A program made the position numbers and the translations under genes. From the NCBI GenBank assembly GCA_021794355.1, contig JAJYRA010000004.1, positions 1 to 52,384 of the forward strand: 52,384 bases of DNA, in the 5' to 3' direction. Of the stretch, positions 26,180 to 34,584 are shown one piece after another (within the stretch, counting starts at the first letter, position 1; the number at the start of each line of letters is the position of its first letter). The notes under the pieces were generated by a model. That model was not told the origin of the DNA, did not search any database, and was given only the letters and a program-made list of their open reading frames with translations. This stretch comes from Thermoplasmata archaeon. Lineage in GTDB: Archaea; Thermoplasmatota; Thermoplasmata; Thermoplasmatales; Thermoplasmataceae.

Positions 26180-27193
26180 TCAAAACTTTATGAAAACTCT
26201 GCCGGTGTTCTTTTTGGCCTTTATCCTCTCAAATGCGTCATTTACGTTGTTCAAGGAAACTTCCTCTGATACAACGGCCTTAATTTTTTTCTTCGCGGAC
26301 ATTTCCAGAGCATCCATTACATCCCTTCTTGTGGATGAAATGCTACCTGTAACACTGTTTCCCTTCAATATGAGAACTCCAAGCTGAAGTGGCGGAGACG
26401 CTGGTTTCAGGTTCCCAACAACAACCATCTTACCACCAAACCCCAGAGACCTGAATGCTTCATTAAATGTTGCATCTCCCGTATTCTCAAGAGATATATT
26501 GGCTCCCTCTGGCCATATTTCCTTAATTTTCTTATTGAATTCACCTTCCGAACTTACCACATGATCAGCCCCTAATTTATATAGATCCTTCTCTTTCCAT
26601 GGAGAGCTGGTTATGGCAGCAACCTCAGCACCATAGGCCCTGGCTATCTGAATTGCATGGGTTCCCACACCTCCCCCAGCACCGGTAATTACCACCCTGC
26701 TCCCTTCGGTTATTCCCGCCACCTGCTTCAGTGCATGAATGACCATTCCTGTAACGCAGGCCGAAATGGTTGCCAATTCCCCATCCACCCCACTGGGTAC
26801 TTTTACAAGACTTCGCTGATTCAGTCTCACATACTGGGAATATGCACCATCGAGATTCTCTCCCAGAGTTTTCTTATACTGGCATAAATTCTCATTGCCA
26901 GACACACAATTAATACAATGACCGCATGGGAGATATATGAGACTTGCCACCCTATCTCCGACCTTGAAATCCTCCACTCCAGAGCCTGTTTTCTCAATAA
27001 TTCCAGATACTTCATGACCTGGTACAATCGGTGTCTTTAATCTTGGAAAGAATCCATCCCTTGTGAGAATATCCCTGTAACAGATTCCCGTAAAATCCTG
27101 TTTTACCACCACCTCGTTTTCAAGTGGTTCCGGGATGCCTCTTTCCTCAATTTCCAGATCCTGCCCGGTTTTATTTACAACTGCAACCTTCAT
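26180..27193 (-). CDS. zinc-dependent MDR alcohol dehydrogenase / acryloyl-CoA-reductase-like
   Basis: 337-aa NAD(P)H-dependent oxidoreductase. The GroES-like N-domain carries GICYRDILTRDGFFPRLKTP and VPGHEVSG (catalytic zinc region), and CGHCINCVSGNENLC supplies four structural zinc cysteines. The Rossmann domain has VITGAGGGVGTHAIQIA and the IKFGGKMVVVGN-like region. The CYRD...GFFPR..P.VPGHEV block closely resembles the Sulfolobales acryloyl-CoA reductase, so an enoyl-CoA or alcohol substrate is possible. ATG 27193 is preferred over GTG 27199 because it lies 23-24 nt from a shared TATA box and starts the usual first strand MKVAVVN. Confidence 0.82.
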   Translation of the reverse strand: MKVAVVNKTGQDLEIEERGIPEPLENEVVVKQDFTGICYRDILTRDGFFPRLKTPIVPGHEVSGIIEKTGSGVEDFKVGDRVASLIYLPCGHCINCVSGNENLCQYKKTLGENLDGAYSQYVRLNQRSLVKVPSGVDGELATISACVTGMVIHALKQVAGITEGSRVVITGAGGGVGTHAIQIARAYGAEVAAITSSPWKEKDLYKLGADHVVSSEGEFNKKIKEIWPEGANISLENTGDATFNEAFRSLGFGGKMVVVGNLKPASPPLQLGVLILKGNSVTGSISSTRRDVMDALEMSAKKKIKAVVSEEVSLNNVNDAFERIKAKKNTGRVFIKF

Positions 27194-27211
27194 ATGCACA
27201 TTAGAAAGAAT

Positions 27212-27221
27212 CTATATTTAG
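27212..27221. promoter_or_regulatory. palindromic TATA box serving two divergent genes
   Basis: ctatatttag reads ctaaatatag on the other strand. Its centre is about 24 nt from the ATG of the dehydrogenase (27193) and about 26 nt from the GTG proposed for the ThiF-like gene (27242), so a single TATA box could drive both. Confidence 0.45.
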
Positions 27222-27241
27222 CACTTTTCCATATTCTTGAG

Positions 27242-27958
27242 GTGAAGAATTCGTTTGAACAGACAAGCGTTTCCATAGTAGGTATGGGAGGGAATGGACA
27301 ACTTGCTTCAATGATACTGTCAGCCTATGATGTAAATTTAACAATTATAGATGGGGATACGGTGGAAGAAAACAATATTAGAAGGCAACCTCTATTTACC
27401 AGAAATGACGTGGGAAGGAAAAAATCAGAAGTGGTTTTTGAGAAAATAATGAACAGAAATAGTCCAACAAAAGTTAATTATATGGATGAGTACGTAGATT
27501 CAGCAAACATAGGTCGTATTTTAAAGGATTCAAGATTTATCTTTGATGCAACAGATTCCTTTCTAACCAGAGAACTGATCAATGAATATGCCTGTAAGGA
27601 AAATATCCCCTGGATCATGACCAATAGCTATGGAGATTTTGGTGAGGTAAAGTTAACTGTACCGGGCATCACATCCTGCCTTAACTGTCTCACCAATGGA
27701 AAAAATATGATCCCATTGAATTGCCACTGGGAAAATGTTTCTCCTCCGGTCCCCAGTGTTATTTCTGGTCTCGGATTGAAGCTTTTTCTTGATTTCAAGG
27801 AGAATGGAAAATTAAATGGAGATATGTATTTCTTTGACTTTTCTCAATACAATATTACTCGTATAGGGGCAAACAGGGCTAGAAATTGCAGGGTTTGTGT
27901 TGACGGCATATATGAAAAAATAAATGACGGGAAGATAATCGGCAGACAACTGTATTAA
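27242..27958 (+). CDS. ThiF/MoeB/HesA-like E1 adenylating protein
   Basis: 238-aa protein of the E1-like superfamily, which adenylates the C-terminus of ubiquitin-like proteins in sulfur transfer or protein tagging. SVSIVGMGGNGQLASMIL is the nucleotide-binding loop; IDGDTVEENNIRRQPLF contains the conserved Asp and Arg; FDATDSFLTRELINEYA follows. Zinc pairs CLNC (about residue 156) and CRVC (about 220) are typical. No catalytic Cys of the E1 thioester type is obvious. I chose GTG 27242, in frame with ATG 27194, because it sits at leaderless distance from the shared TATA and begins the Rossmann domain. Its partner ubiquitin-like protein is not in this window. Confidence 0.8.
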   Translation: MKNSFEQTSVSIVGMGGNGQLASMILSAYDVNLTIIDGDTVEENNIRRQPLFTRNDVGRKKSEVVFEKIMNRNSPTKVNYMDEYVDSANIGRILKDSRFIFDATDSFLTRELINEYACKENIPWIMTNSYGDFGEVKLTVPGITSCLNCLTNGKNMIPLNCHWENVSPPVPSVISGLGLKLFLDFKENGKLNGDMYFFDFSQYNITRIGANRARNCRVCVDGIYEKINDGKIIGRQLY

Positions 27959-27985
27959 TTGAACGGGTTTGAAAGAACTTCTCTC

Positions 27986-28657
27986 CTATAGATTAATTTT
28001 TATCCCGAGAAAGTCCATTGAAAGTGAGGATAAACCATTATTTATCCCTGACCCCTTGAGCATACCAATTAATGTAAGGTTCCCACTCATCATTCCCGAT
28101 TGATTTGCATATGAAACGTTTCCCAAAAGAGTTGTGCCGCTATATATGGCGATTTTCATGACGGAAAGTGCTATGGGTATCATATCCCTAATCAAAAGGC
28201 TGTAAGAACCATTACTATTTTTAATCATTGAGACGTTGGAGAAGAGAAATGGCATCTGCGTGGATACGTTCCTGGAAAGCGTTTCAATTCCAATTCCATT
28301 GAGGAATTCTGATATGACTGCCGTAGCATAATAGGTAATACTGTTAAATGGCCAACCCGATTTGTTAAGGGAGGTCATGTTGATGGGAATATTCAAACTC
28401 GAATGTGTTGAACTATAGGGATTTATTGTTAGATTGTTGTTCAGAATAGATATGGTTGAGGGTAGACCATTGGTATTTTTCGCGTACACATTGAAATCCG
28501 CTTTTACCATTCCCTTCTTAACATCCAAATTAAGGAAGGAAAGCTCCACAGCTCTTAGATCATTCTCCGCTGAAATGTATATACTTGATGCTGACACTAT
28601 TAAAAAAACGCATATTATGGAAAACACGGCGATGAATATGATGCGGGTTACTTTCAT
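27986..28657 (-). CDS. membrane-anchored extracytoplasmic protein
   Basis: 223-aa protein with one N-terminal membrane helix (about 5-27) and a beta-rich outer domain carrying many N-x-S/T sequons (NMTSLNKS, NVSTQM, NGSY, NVSY, NLTL), as expected for a glycosylated archaeal surface protein. The repeated pattern of a strand, an N-x-L or N-x-T turn and a further strand (VKADFNVYAKNTNG; LPSTISILNNNLTI) recalls LEA14-like domains, but I cannot prove this. It is convergent with the ThiF-like gene, 27 nt apart. Confidence 0.65.
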   Translation of the reverse strand: MKVTRIIFIAVFSIICVFLIVSASSIYISAENDLRAVELSFLNLDVKKGMVKADFNVYAKNTNGLPSTISILNNNLTINPYSSTHSSLNIPINMTSLNKSGWPFNSITYYATAVISEFLNGIGIETLSRNVSTQMPFLFSNVSMIKNSNGSYSLLIRDMIPIALSVMKIAIYSGTTLLGNVSYANQSGMMSGNLTLIGMLKGSGINNGLSSLSMDFLGIKINL

Positions 28658-28958
28658 TTATTTATATAGTGATCTACATTGCTGTAAATAAATCTTATTA
28701 TTGAGATTTTCTAAAACCCTTCTCTTTCTGTAGTCAGATTCCTCTACCCTTGATACAACCATAAAAAAAGGATTTCGTGAAATGCAAGATCTAATCGTAT
28801 CTGGATGAAATAGGATCCTCTGAGCTGATCTGGTACCGGACTTCCGGATTTGAATCTGGTGATGGATCAAACCGCAAATCCAAAGAGATTATTTAGGTAT
28901 CACGGGTGATAGGTGAATATTTAATAGTTGTTAGAAATTGTTCTAAAGATGGTAAGGA
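28658..28958. other. divergent intergenic region upstream of the DrrAB-like exporter
   Basis: About 300 bases without a gene. The left end carries the start region of the minus-strand surface-protein gene. A tRNA-like ggatttgaatct string near 28850 was examined and rejected. The right end holds the TATA box and palindrome listed separately. Confidence 0.5.
28916..28946 (+). promoter_or_regulatory. TATA box plus operator-like palindrome for the exporter operon
   Basis: The TATA-like aatatttaata (28916-28926) is followed by the perfect inverted repeat ttagaa-attg-ttctaa (28931-28946). The palindrome lies between the TATA box and the expected start of transcription near 28948, where a bound repressor would block polymerase. 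Confidence 0.5.
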
Positions 28959-29951
28959 ATGGGAGATATTATTATAACAAGGGATTTAACAAAGGTTTAT
29001 CATGGCCACATTAAAGCTGTGGATAACCTGAATATAAATATTGGGGAGGGGGAAATATATGGTTTATTGGGTCCAAATGGAGCTGGTAAAACCACAACCA
29101 TAAATATGCTTACCACAAGAATAGCCAGTTCAAGCGGAACCGCTACAGTGAACGGTTATGATATTAATAAGGAATCACTGAAAGTCAGGAAGACCATAGG
29201 TGTTGTTCCCCAGGATCTCACGGCTGATGAAGATCTCACTGGAAGAGAAAATCTAACTATGGTATCACAATTTTATGATGTTCCAAAGCAGGAGGCAAGG
29301 GAAAGAATAGAAAATCTCCTTAAACTGGTTGACATGACTGAACCGGCCGATAGATATGTTAAGACATACTCTGGCGGAATGAGAAAAAGACTGGAACTGA
29401 TAGTTGGACTTGTCCACAATCCAAAGATATTGTTTCTGGATGAGCCCACTCTTGGCCTTGACATCCAGACACGCTCCCAGATGTGGGAATATGTAAGGCA
29501 GATTCAAAAGGAGCTGGATGTTACCATAATCCTTACTTCTCATTATCTGGAGGAGATAGATGCCCTGGCTGATAGGGTTTCCATAATTGACCACGGAAAG
29601 GTTCTGGTCACCGGTTCCCCACAGGAGCTGAAATCCTCCCTCAACGGGGATATTATAACAATCACATTCAGGGAGCAGAATGAGGCAGATGCCATGAAAA
29701 ATATCCCGGGTGTTCTTGAAGTTACGGATTCTGGGCCTAACACAGTCAGGGTTAAAGTTTCCAACGCCGATGAGTCGCTGCCTGATGTTATAAATTTTAT
29801 ATCTACAAATAAGTTATCAACAATGAAGTTGACGGTGCAGAAACCATCCCTTGATGAGGTTTTTCTCGAGTATACCGGAAAGGATATCCGAGTTGAAGAT
29901 CCTGGGGATGCAAGAAAGATGATGATGAATATGAGGAGGTTGAGACAATGA
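28959..29951 (+). CDS. ABC-2 type exporter ATPase (DrrA-like)
   Basis: 330-aa ATPase. Motifs: Walker A GLLGPNGAGKTTTINML (near 35-50), Q-loop VVPQDLTADEDLTGRENL, signature YSGGMRKRLEL, Walker B ILFLDEPTLGLD and H-loop TSHYLEEIDALAD. The C-terminal roughly 100 residues form the extra domain of DrrA/daunorubicin-type ATPases. It exports an unknown compound with the downstream permease, whose start overlaps its stop by 4 nt. The palindrome in the promoter suggests ligand-controlled repression. Confidence 0.92.
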   Translation: MGDIIITRDLTKVYHGHIKAVDNLNINIGEGEIYGLLGPNGAGKTTTINMLTTRIASSSGTATVNGYDINKESLKVRKTIGVVPQDLTADEDLTGRENLTMVSQFYDVPKQEARERIENLLKLVDMTEPADRYVKTYSGGMRKRLELIVGLVHNPKILFLDEPTLGLDIQTRSQMWEYVRQIQKELDVTIILTSHYLEEIDALADRVSIIDHGKVLVTGSPQELKSSLNGDIITITFREQNEADAMKNIPGVLEVTDSGPNTVRVKVSNADESLPDVINFISTNKLSTMKLTVQKPSLDEVFLEYTGKDIRVEDPGDARKMMMNMRRLRQ

Positions 29952-30754
29952 GTGGTCTAATTCCTCTCACAGTGAGGGAATTGAAAAAGTGGTACAGGAA
30001 CCCTATATTCTTTATCACCGGATTATTACAACCCTTTTTCTGGATTGCCCTATTCGGAAGTGCCTTTGATATTACAAAGTTCCTTCCCAACGCATCGGGA
30101 TCCCTAATTCTTCAGGGAGCTCCCAATTATATAACATACATAGTTGGTGGGGTTCTCACCACCTCTTCCCTCTTTACTGCAATGTTTGCAGGAACAAATA
30201 TCATATTTGACAGAAGGCTGGGACCCATGGGAAGATTTCTGTCTTCACCCATAAGAAGAAGTTCCATAGTATTTTCCAAAATAATAAGCTCGACCATAAG
30301 AATTCTGCCACAGGCATTGATTCTTATTGTAGCAGCGCTGTTGATACCCAATGGACTTAAATTTATTCACGGTTTTACCATATTGGATGTTCTTGTTATT
30401 CTAGCGGCAATAACACTCGTTTCCTTCATTTTCTCATCCATATTCAGTGTAATTGCCATAAGAATGACCAATATGAACTCCATCTTCGGGATAGTAAATC
30501 TGGTTAATCTGCCGCTTCTCTTCGTAAGCTATGCGATGTTTTCTCCCGTAATGATGGCAACCTGGCTTTCCAATGTGGCAAAATATAATCCTGTTTCCTG
30601 GTCTGCAGAAGCGATGAGAATGGTCATAATTAACGGTTCTCTTACCGGGTCCCAGTGGTATCAAGTTGGAACATGGCTTGGTGCCCTGGCAGTTCTGGCT
30701 CTGGGGCTCTTGCTTCTAACAGCATATCTGTCTGAAAAGGAGATCAGGGATTGA
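29948..30754 (+). CDS. ABC-2 type permease (DrrB-like)
   Basis: 268-aa membrane partner with about six helices. The N-terminal cytoplasmic TVRELKKWYRNPIFFITGLLQPFFWIALFG is the typical start of ABC-2 permeases, followed by GTNIIFDRRLGPMGRFLSSPIRRSSIV and the conserved NLVNLPLLFVSYAMF and YNPVSW regions near residue 220. It overlaps the ATPase gene by 4 nt (ATGA). Substrates of this family include drugs, lipids and polysaccharides. Confidence 0.9.
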   Translation: MSGLIPLTVRELKKWYRNPIFFITGLLQPFFWIALFGSAFDITKFLPNASGSLILQGAPNYITYIVGGVLTTSSLFTAMFAGTNIIFDRRLGPMGRFLSSPIRRSSIVFSKIISSTIRILPQALILIVAALLIPNGLKFIHGFTILDVLVILAAITLVSFIFSSIFSVIAIRMTNMNSIFGIVNLVNLPLLFVSYAMFSPVMMATWLSNVAKYNPVSWSAEAMRMVIINGSLTGSQWYQVGTWLGALAVLALGLLLLTAYLSEKEIRD

Positions 30755-30809
30755 ATACACCCAATTTTAAAAAATATTTTAAATCCTATTCTTTCATATC
30801 TAAGTATAC

Positions 30810-32357
30810 ATGAACATATTTGAAGACATTTCCAACAAAATTGAAACTGGAGAGATAAACAGTAAGGATAAACTTCAACAGGAAAAGGTGAAACTGGCCA
30901 AGGTATACGGTCTAGATCATGTTCCATCCAATGCTGAAATACTAAATTCTGGGTATATAAATAAAAATAAAACACAGCTATTACAGTTAAAGCCGACCAG
31001 AACCATATCGGGAGTTGCAGTGGTTGCCGCCATGACCTCACCGGAAATATGTCCCCATGGGAGGTGTATATTCTGTCCGGGTGGTATGGAGAATAATTCA
31101 CCCCAGGCGTATACTGGTTACGAGCCCTCAGCTCTCAGGGGAAGGATGAACAACTATGATCCTTTCAGTATAACATTTAACAGACTGAAGCAACTGGAAA
31201 CCATAGGCCATGATACAAGCAAGGTTGATCTCATAATAATGGGTGGCACATTCACCGCAAGATCCAGGGAGTATCAGGAAGCTTTTGTTAAGGGGTGCTT
31301 TGATGGTATGAACGGGTTCCAGTCGGATAGCCTGGAAGAGGGTATGAAGATTAACGAAAAAGCTGGAAGGAGATGTATAGGACTGACTGTGGAAACCAAA
31401 CCAGACTGGTTTTTTGAAAAGGATATAGAACTCGCCCTTTCGTACGGTACCACCAAGGTAGAACTGGGGGTACAGATAATAAATGAAAATGCTTTGCGTA
31501 TAAACCACAGGGGACATGGCATCGAGGAGATAATAAAATCTACCAAGCTTTCAAGAGATGCAGGACTGAAGATCGTTTATCATCTCATGCCTGGAATGCA
31601 TGGCACCGATTTTAATATGGACATGGAAAGTTTCAGGCAGATAATTAAAGACCCTGATTTCAAACCTGATATGCTGAAAATATATCCAACTCTTGTGGTT
31701 AAGGGTACAAAACTGTACAATATGTGGAAGAATGGAGAATATAAACCGATGGAGACTGAAGAGGCAGTAGATTTACTTTATAATTACATGAAAGAAATGC
31801 CCCCATGGATCAGGGTTCAGAGGATGCAGAGAGACATTCCTGTAAAGTTTATTGAAGCAGGCGTGAAAAGAAGCGACCTGAGAAATCTTGTGGATAATAA
31901 ACTTAAATCGGATGGAATTAAGAGCAATGAAATCCGTGGAAGGGAGATTGGTTTCAGCGTGGCTGGAATTCACAATTTGTCAATGAAGAGGTTGGACTAT
32001 GAGGCGGGTAATTCAAGGGAAGTCTTCCTATCCTGCGAAGATGAAGATCATAATATTGCGGGTTACCTGAGACTCAGGCATATAAGGGAAGACTCATTTC
32101 TGAGGGAAACCAGAAACACTGGAATGATAAGGGAACTGAGAGTTGTAGGGAATGTGGTTCCAATTGGTATTCATGAGAAGAATAATTACCAGCACAAGGG
32201 GATTGGAAAGGCACTAGTTGCTGAGGCAGAAAGAATTACCAGAGAGGAGTTTGGGGAGAACAAAAATCTTGTAATTAGTGGTGTGGGTGTTCGGGAATAC
32301 TTCAGAAAAATTGGATATAATAGAGAATCCTATTATATGGGAAAAAACCTGAGTTGA
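30810..32357 (+). CDS. elp3: Elp3-type tRNA uridine-34 modification enzyme
   Basis: 515-aa enzyme starting cm5U-type modification at the wobble uridine of tRNA. The radical-SAM cluster is C81-x4-C86-x2-C89 in ICPHGRCIFCPGG, with PQAYTGYEPSALRG next. TVETKPDWFFEKDI, VELGVQI and KIVYHLMPGMHGTD are conserved Elp3 blocks. From about 380 to the end lies the acetyltransferase domain, with LRELRVVGNVVPIG and NNYQHKGIGKALVAEAERI binding acetyl-CoA. Archaea and some bacteria use Elp3 alone, without Elp1/2. ATG 30810 follows a TATA-like attttaaat (30776-30784) by about 30 nt. Confidence 0.93.
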   Translation: MNIFEDISNKIETGEINSKDKLQQEKVKLAKVYGLDHVPSNAEILNSGYINKNKTQLLQLKPTRTISGVAVVAAMTSPEICPHGRCIFCPGGMENNSPQAYTGYEPSALRGRMNNYDPFSITFNRLKQLETIGHDTSKVDLIIMGGTFTARSREYQEAFVKGCFDGMNGFQSDSLEEGMKINEKAGRRCIGLTVETKPDWFFEKDIELALSYGTTKVELGVQIINENALRINHRGHGIEEIIKSTKLSRDAGLKIVYHLMPGMHGTDFNMDMESFRQIIKDPDFKPDMLKIYPTLVVKGTKLYNMWKNGEYKPMETEEAVDLLYNYMKEMPPWIRVQRMQRDIPVKFIEAGVKRSDLRNLVDNKLKSDGIKSNEIRGREIGFSVAGIHNLSMKRLDYEAGNSREVFLSCEDEDHNIAGYLRLRHIREDSFLRETRNTGMIRELRVVGNVVPIGIHEKNNYQHKGIGKALVAEAERITREEFGENKNLVISGVGVREYFRKIGYNRESYYMGKNLS

Positions 32358-32454
32358 TAATCAGGATGTGTGTTTCTTTTGCCTTCAATTAACAAGTACT
32401 TGAAAGATCACCACCGGAAGAATTATTTGGTGGACCGAATGTATCACAAATGGA

Positions 32455-32592
32455 TTATTCCTGATAAGGGTGGATGCCGTAAAAATTGAGTACTTCTTGT
32501 GGCCAATCTTTCGCACCCGTTCCTGCGAACAAGTATTCTAAGTGGTATTTGAAAGTTGCAGTATTCACTATAAAAACGTGAGGGTTGTTCAT
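32455..32592 (-). CDS. 45-codon ORF just after the DNA methyltransferase gene
   Basis: ATG 32592 lies 4 nt after the methyltransferase stop and reads MNNPHVFIVNTATFKYHLEY then LFAGTGAKDWPQEVLNFYGI before a stop at 32455. It looks like real protein rather than noise, and its frame continues open into the methyltransferase on the upstream side. It may be a short gene or the start of a longer, truncated one, such as a restriction partner. No family is recognised. Confidence 0.4.
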   Translation of the reverse strand: MNNPHVFIVNTATFKYHLEYLFAGTGAKDWPQEVLNFYGIHPYQE

Positions 32593-32596
32593 TGCA

Positions 32597-33757
32597 TCAC
32601 TTTTGGAAAATGAATACATATTCATGCTTGAATACATAAAACCCACCAACCAGAGCTCTGTATCTCCAGAGATCTTCCTGGTTTCGTTTTCCCTTAGTTA
32701 CATCGAAGTTTTTGACAACAACTGATTTTAATTTAAACCCAATGTTTCTCAATTCATTCATTGATTCAAAACCCAAAGGGATCCATTCACCCTTAGAATA
32801 TTTGTCTCCTATAACGATAGCTAGATACCTACCACGGTCAAGTATTTCATAGCTCTTCTCTCCGATAGATCTAATGCCATCCAAAAATGATTTTTCATTC
32901 GTTGCATTGGAAAGATCATTTTGGTTCTCACTGAATTTAATTATGTCCCAGTAGGGCGGGTGCATAATTACTAATTGTACTGATTTTAGACCTACCGAAT
33001 TTAACATTTGCCTGTAATCAAGCATTGTGCTATCCGCATTGAAAAGTTCTGTTCTGATACTAAATTTATTCTCTTCTTTACTCAGATTATCATTTGTTGT
33101 GCTAAGTGCATCCTTTGATAAGTCTACCCCAATACCATTTCTCCCCAATCTTTTGCACTCTATCAATGTTGTTCCGCTTCCAATAAATGTATCTAACACC
33201 CATTCTCCTTTTTTTGTAAATCTCTTCATAAGTTGTTGAGGTATTTGTGGTATGAAATTACCCCAATATCCAGCATTATGAACACCACTTCTATCTCTTT
33301 TCTCCATAATCCATAGGCTATCGGTAACAATATCTCCGTACTCTTTCCATCGATTAAGATTTATATCGTTTATTTTACCACTTTTTTTTGTTGTTAGTGC
33401 TTTCAATAATCGTTTGACATAATATTGAGACCTCTCTAAAGAATATGTTTCCAAAATTTGTTCAAGATCTTTCAAAAGTGTTTCTGTTTTTATCCCATAT
33501 TCAGGTTCCTCACTTGAATTCTCCCGTGTGAAATTTCGTGCATTCTTTTTAATAGTTAAAGAAACGTTTGCGATCTGATTCCTAAGTTTCTTTAACTCGG
33601 TAATTTCCGTAATTTGTGTCAAGGCTTCTAATAATTGTTCCTTTCCGAACTCAGGCCTATCAACTTCCTCATTATCTATCCGGTTGAAGTCAACCAAATC
33701 TACACCCATCAAGAAGATAGTTTCCCTCAATAATTTAATTTTTCCTACAGTTACCAT
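32597..33757 (-). CDS. DNA methyltransferase, N6-adenine/N4-cytosine type
   Basis: 386-aa SAM-dependent enzyme. Motif I VLDTFIGSGTTLIECKRLGR (188-206) with NGIGVDLS binds SAM. The catalytic motif IV is MHPPYWDII (265-273), where HPPYW replaces the usual D/S/N-PPY-W. Residues 1-140 are helical and may recognise DNA. A conserved-looking GYWGNFIPQIPQQLMKRF precedes motif I, as in the N6_N4_Mtase group. No intact restriction gene follows; only a 45-codon ORF lies downstream, so it is an orphan or a decayed restriction-modification pair. It sits next to VapBC and IS debris and is AT-rich, suggesting transfer. Confidence 0.83.
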   Translation of the reverse strand: MVTVGKIKLLRETIFLMGVDLVDFNRIDNEEVDRPEFGKEQLLEALTQITEITELKKLRNQIANVSLTIKKNARNFTRENSSEEPEYGIKTETLLKDLEQILETYSLERSQYYVKRLLKALTTKKSGKINDINLNRWKEYGDIVTDSLWIMEKRDRSGVHNAGYWGNFIPQIPQQLMKRFTKKGEWVLDTFIGSGTTLIECKRLGRNGIGVDLSKDALSTTNDNLSKEENKFSIRTELFNADSTMLDYRQMLNSVGLKSVQLVIMHPPYWDIIKFSENQNDLSNATNEKSFLDGIRSIGEKSYEILDRGRYLAIVIGDKYSKGEWIPLGFESMNELRNIGFKLKSVVVKNFDVTKGKRNQEDLWRYRALVGGFYVFKHEYVFIFQK

Positions 33758-33846
33758 GACAATTATTAGTGGAGCTCATCAAAGAGAATAACTGACCAGT
33801 CAAAACAAGTTTGGCATAGAAAATTGTTGATAATAAATTGTTAATA

Positions 33847-33869
33847 TAGTATACATATTTAGTATACAT
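33847..33869 (+). promoter_or_regulatory. tandem operator-like repeat over the VapB start
   Basis: tagtatacat occurs twice, at 33847-33856 and 33860-33869, with 13-bp spacing; each copy contains the palindrome gtatac. The second copy covers the first two bases of the ATG at 33868, so binding would block a leaderless transcript. VapB-type antitoxins commonly autoregulate. Confidence 0.55.
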
Positions 33870-34122
33870 GCAAACTAAGGTAGTGCCAGTAAGAATAGAC
33901 AAAGCAACTTTAAACAAATTGGATAAAATGGTAAAATCAGGCTTATTCAAATCGAGAAATGAGGCTTTTAACACAGCTATAAAAGCTGGCATCAAAAATT
34001 TTGACCTGTGGACTGACATTATAAATATATCCGATAGCTACGATGAAGATTATGATAAAGAGGTATCTCTAAGACTGGGTAATGCGTTGGACAAATTTTT
34101 ATTGGAGCGTGATAGGTATTGA
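33868..34122 (+). CDS. vapB: ribbon-helix-helix antitoxin, VapB-like
   Basis: 84-aa protein. Residues 1-45 form a ribbon-helix-helix DNA-binding domain: the strand TKVVPVRIDKATLNKLDKMV, then GLFKSRNEAFNTAIKAG. The acidic C-terminal half (DSYDEDYDKEV) would wrap the toxin. It overlaps the PIN toxin gene by 4 nt and starts within a tandem repeat likely to be its own operator. It neutralises the VapC-like nuclease. Confidence 0.82.
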   Translation: MQTKVVPVRIDKATLNKLDKMVKSGLFKSRNEAFNTAIKAGIKNFDLWTDIINISDSYDEDYDKEVSLRLGNALDKFLLERDRY

Positions 34123-34565
34123 ATTATCTTGATACAAGCATCATTATAATCCTGCTGGATGGAAGTGATTATAGATTTCCTACTGTTAACGATACTGTAG
34201 TTAACGGAGGAAACATGGTTTCTGATCTTGGACTGGTTGAGCTAACATCATTTTTAAGTCGGAATAATGTGGAAAATCCTCTTGCATATGCCCTCCATAT
34301 AATCAAAAAATACAAAATAAATTTATTATCCACGGTTGGTAGTTCTTTTATCCCAGGATTTGGTAACATAAATGCATTGTTCTATAACTCCTTGGAATTA
34401 TCTGGGAAGTTAAAACTGAGAACACGGGATTTGATCCACGTTTCATATGGTATCCAATTGAAAGCCGAAGATTATGAGATTAACAGCCTGTTAACAGCCG
34501 ATAAAGAATTCATAAGATCTAAGGAATTACTTCATGAACATAAAATAAACTTAAGACTTATTTAA
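34119..34565 (+). CDS. vapC: PIN-domain ribonuclease toxin, VapC-like
   Basis: 148-aa toxin. The acidic PIN site is visible: Asp in the N-terminal MNYLDTSIII, Glu in DLGLVELTSFL, Asp in LRTRDLIHVSYG and Asp in LLTADKEF. It should cleave RNA when free of antitoxin. The start, with GTATTG just before MNYLDTS, is a TTG overlapping the vapB stop by 4 nt. Length and residue spacing match archaeal VapC proteins. Confidence 0.85.
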   Translation: MNYLDTSIIIILLDGSDYRFPTVNDTVVNGGNMVSDLGLVELTSFLSRNNVENPLAYALHIIKKYKINLLSTVGSSFIPGFGNINALFYNSLELSGKLKLRTRDLIHVSYGIQLKAEDYEINSLLTADKEFIRSKELLHEHKINLRLI

Positions 34566-34584
34566 CAAACTGAGAAAGGAGTTA

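Noticed and set aside
28796-28870. tRNA-like T-arm (ggatttgaatct) near 28850
   Set aside because: Only one arm-like stem could be found; no acceptor stem pairs within 70-90 nt and no anticodon arm is visible on either strand.
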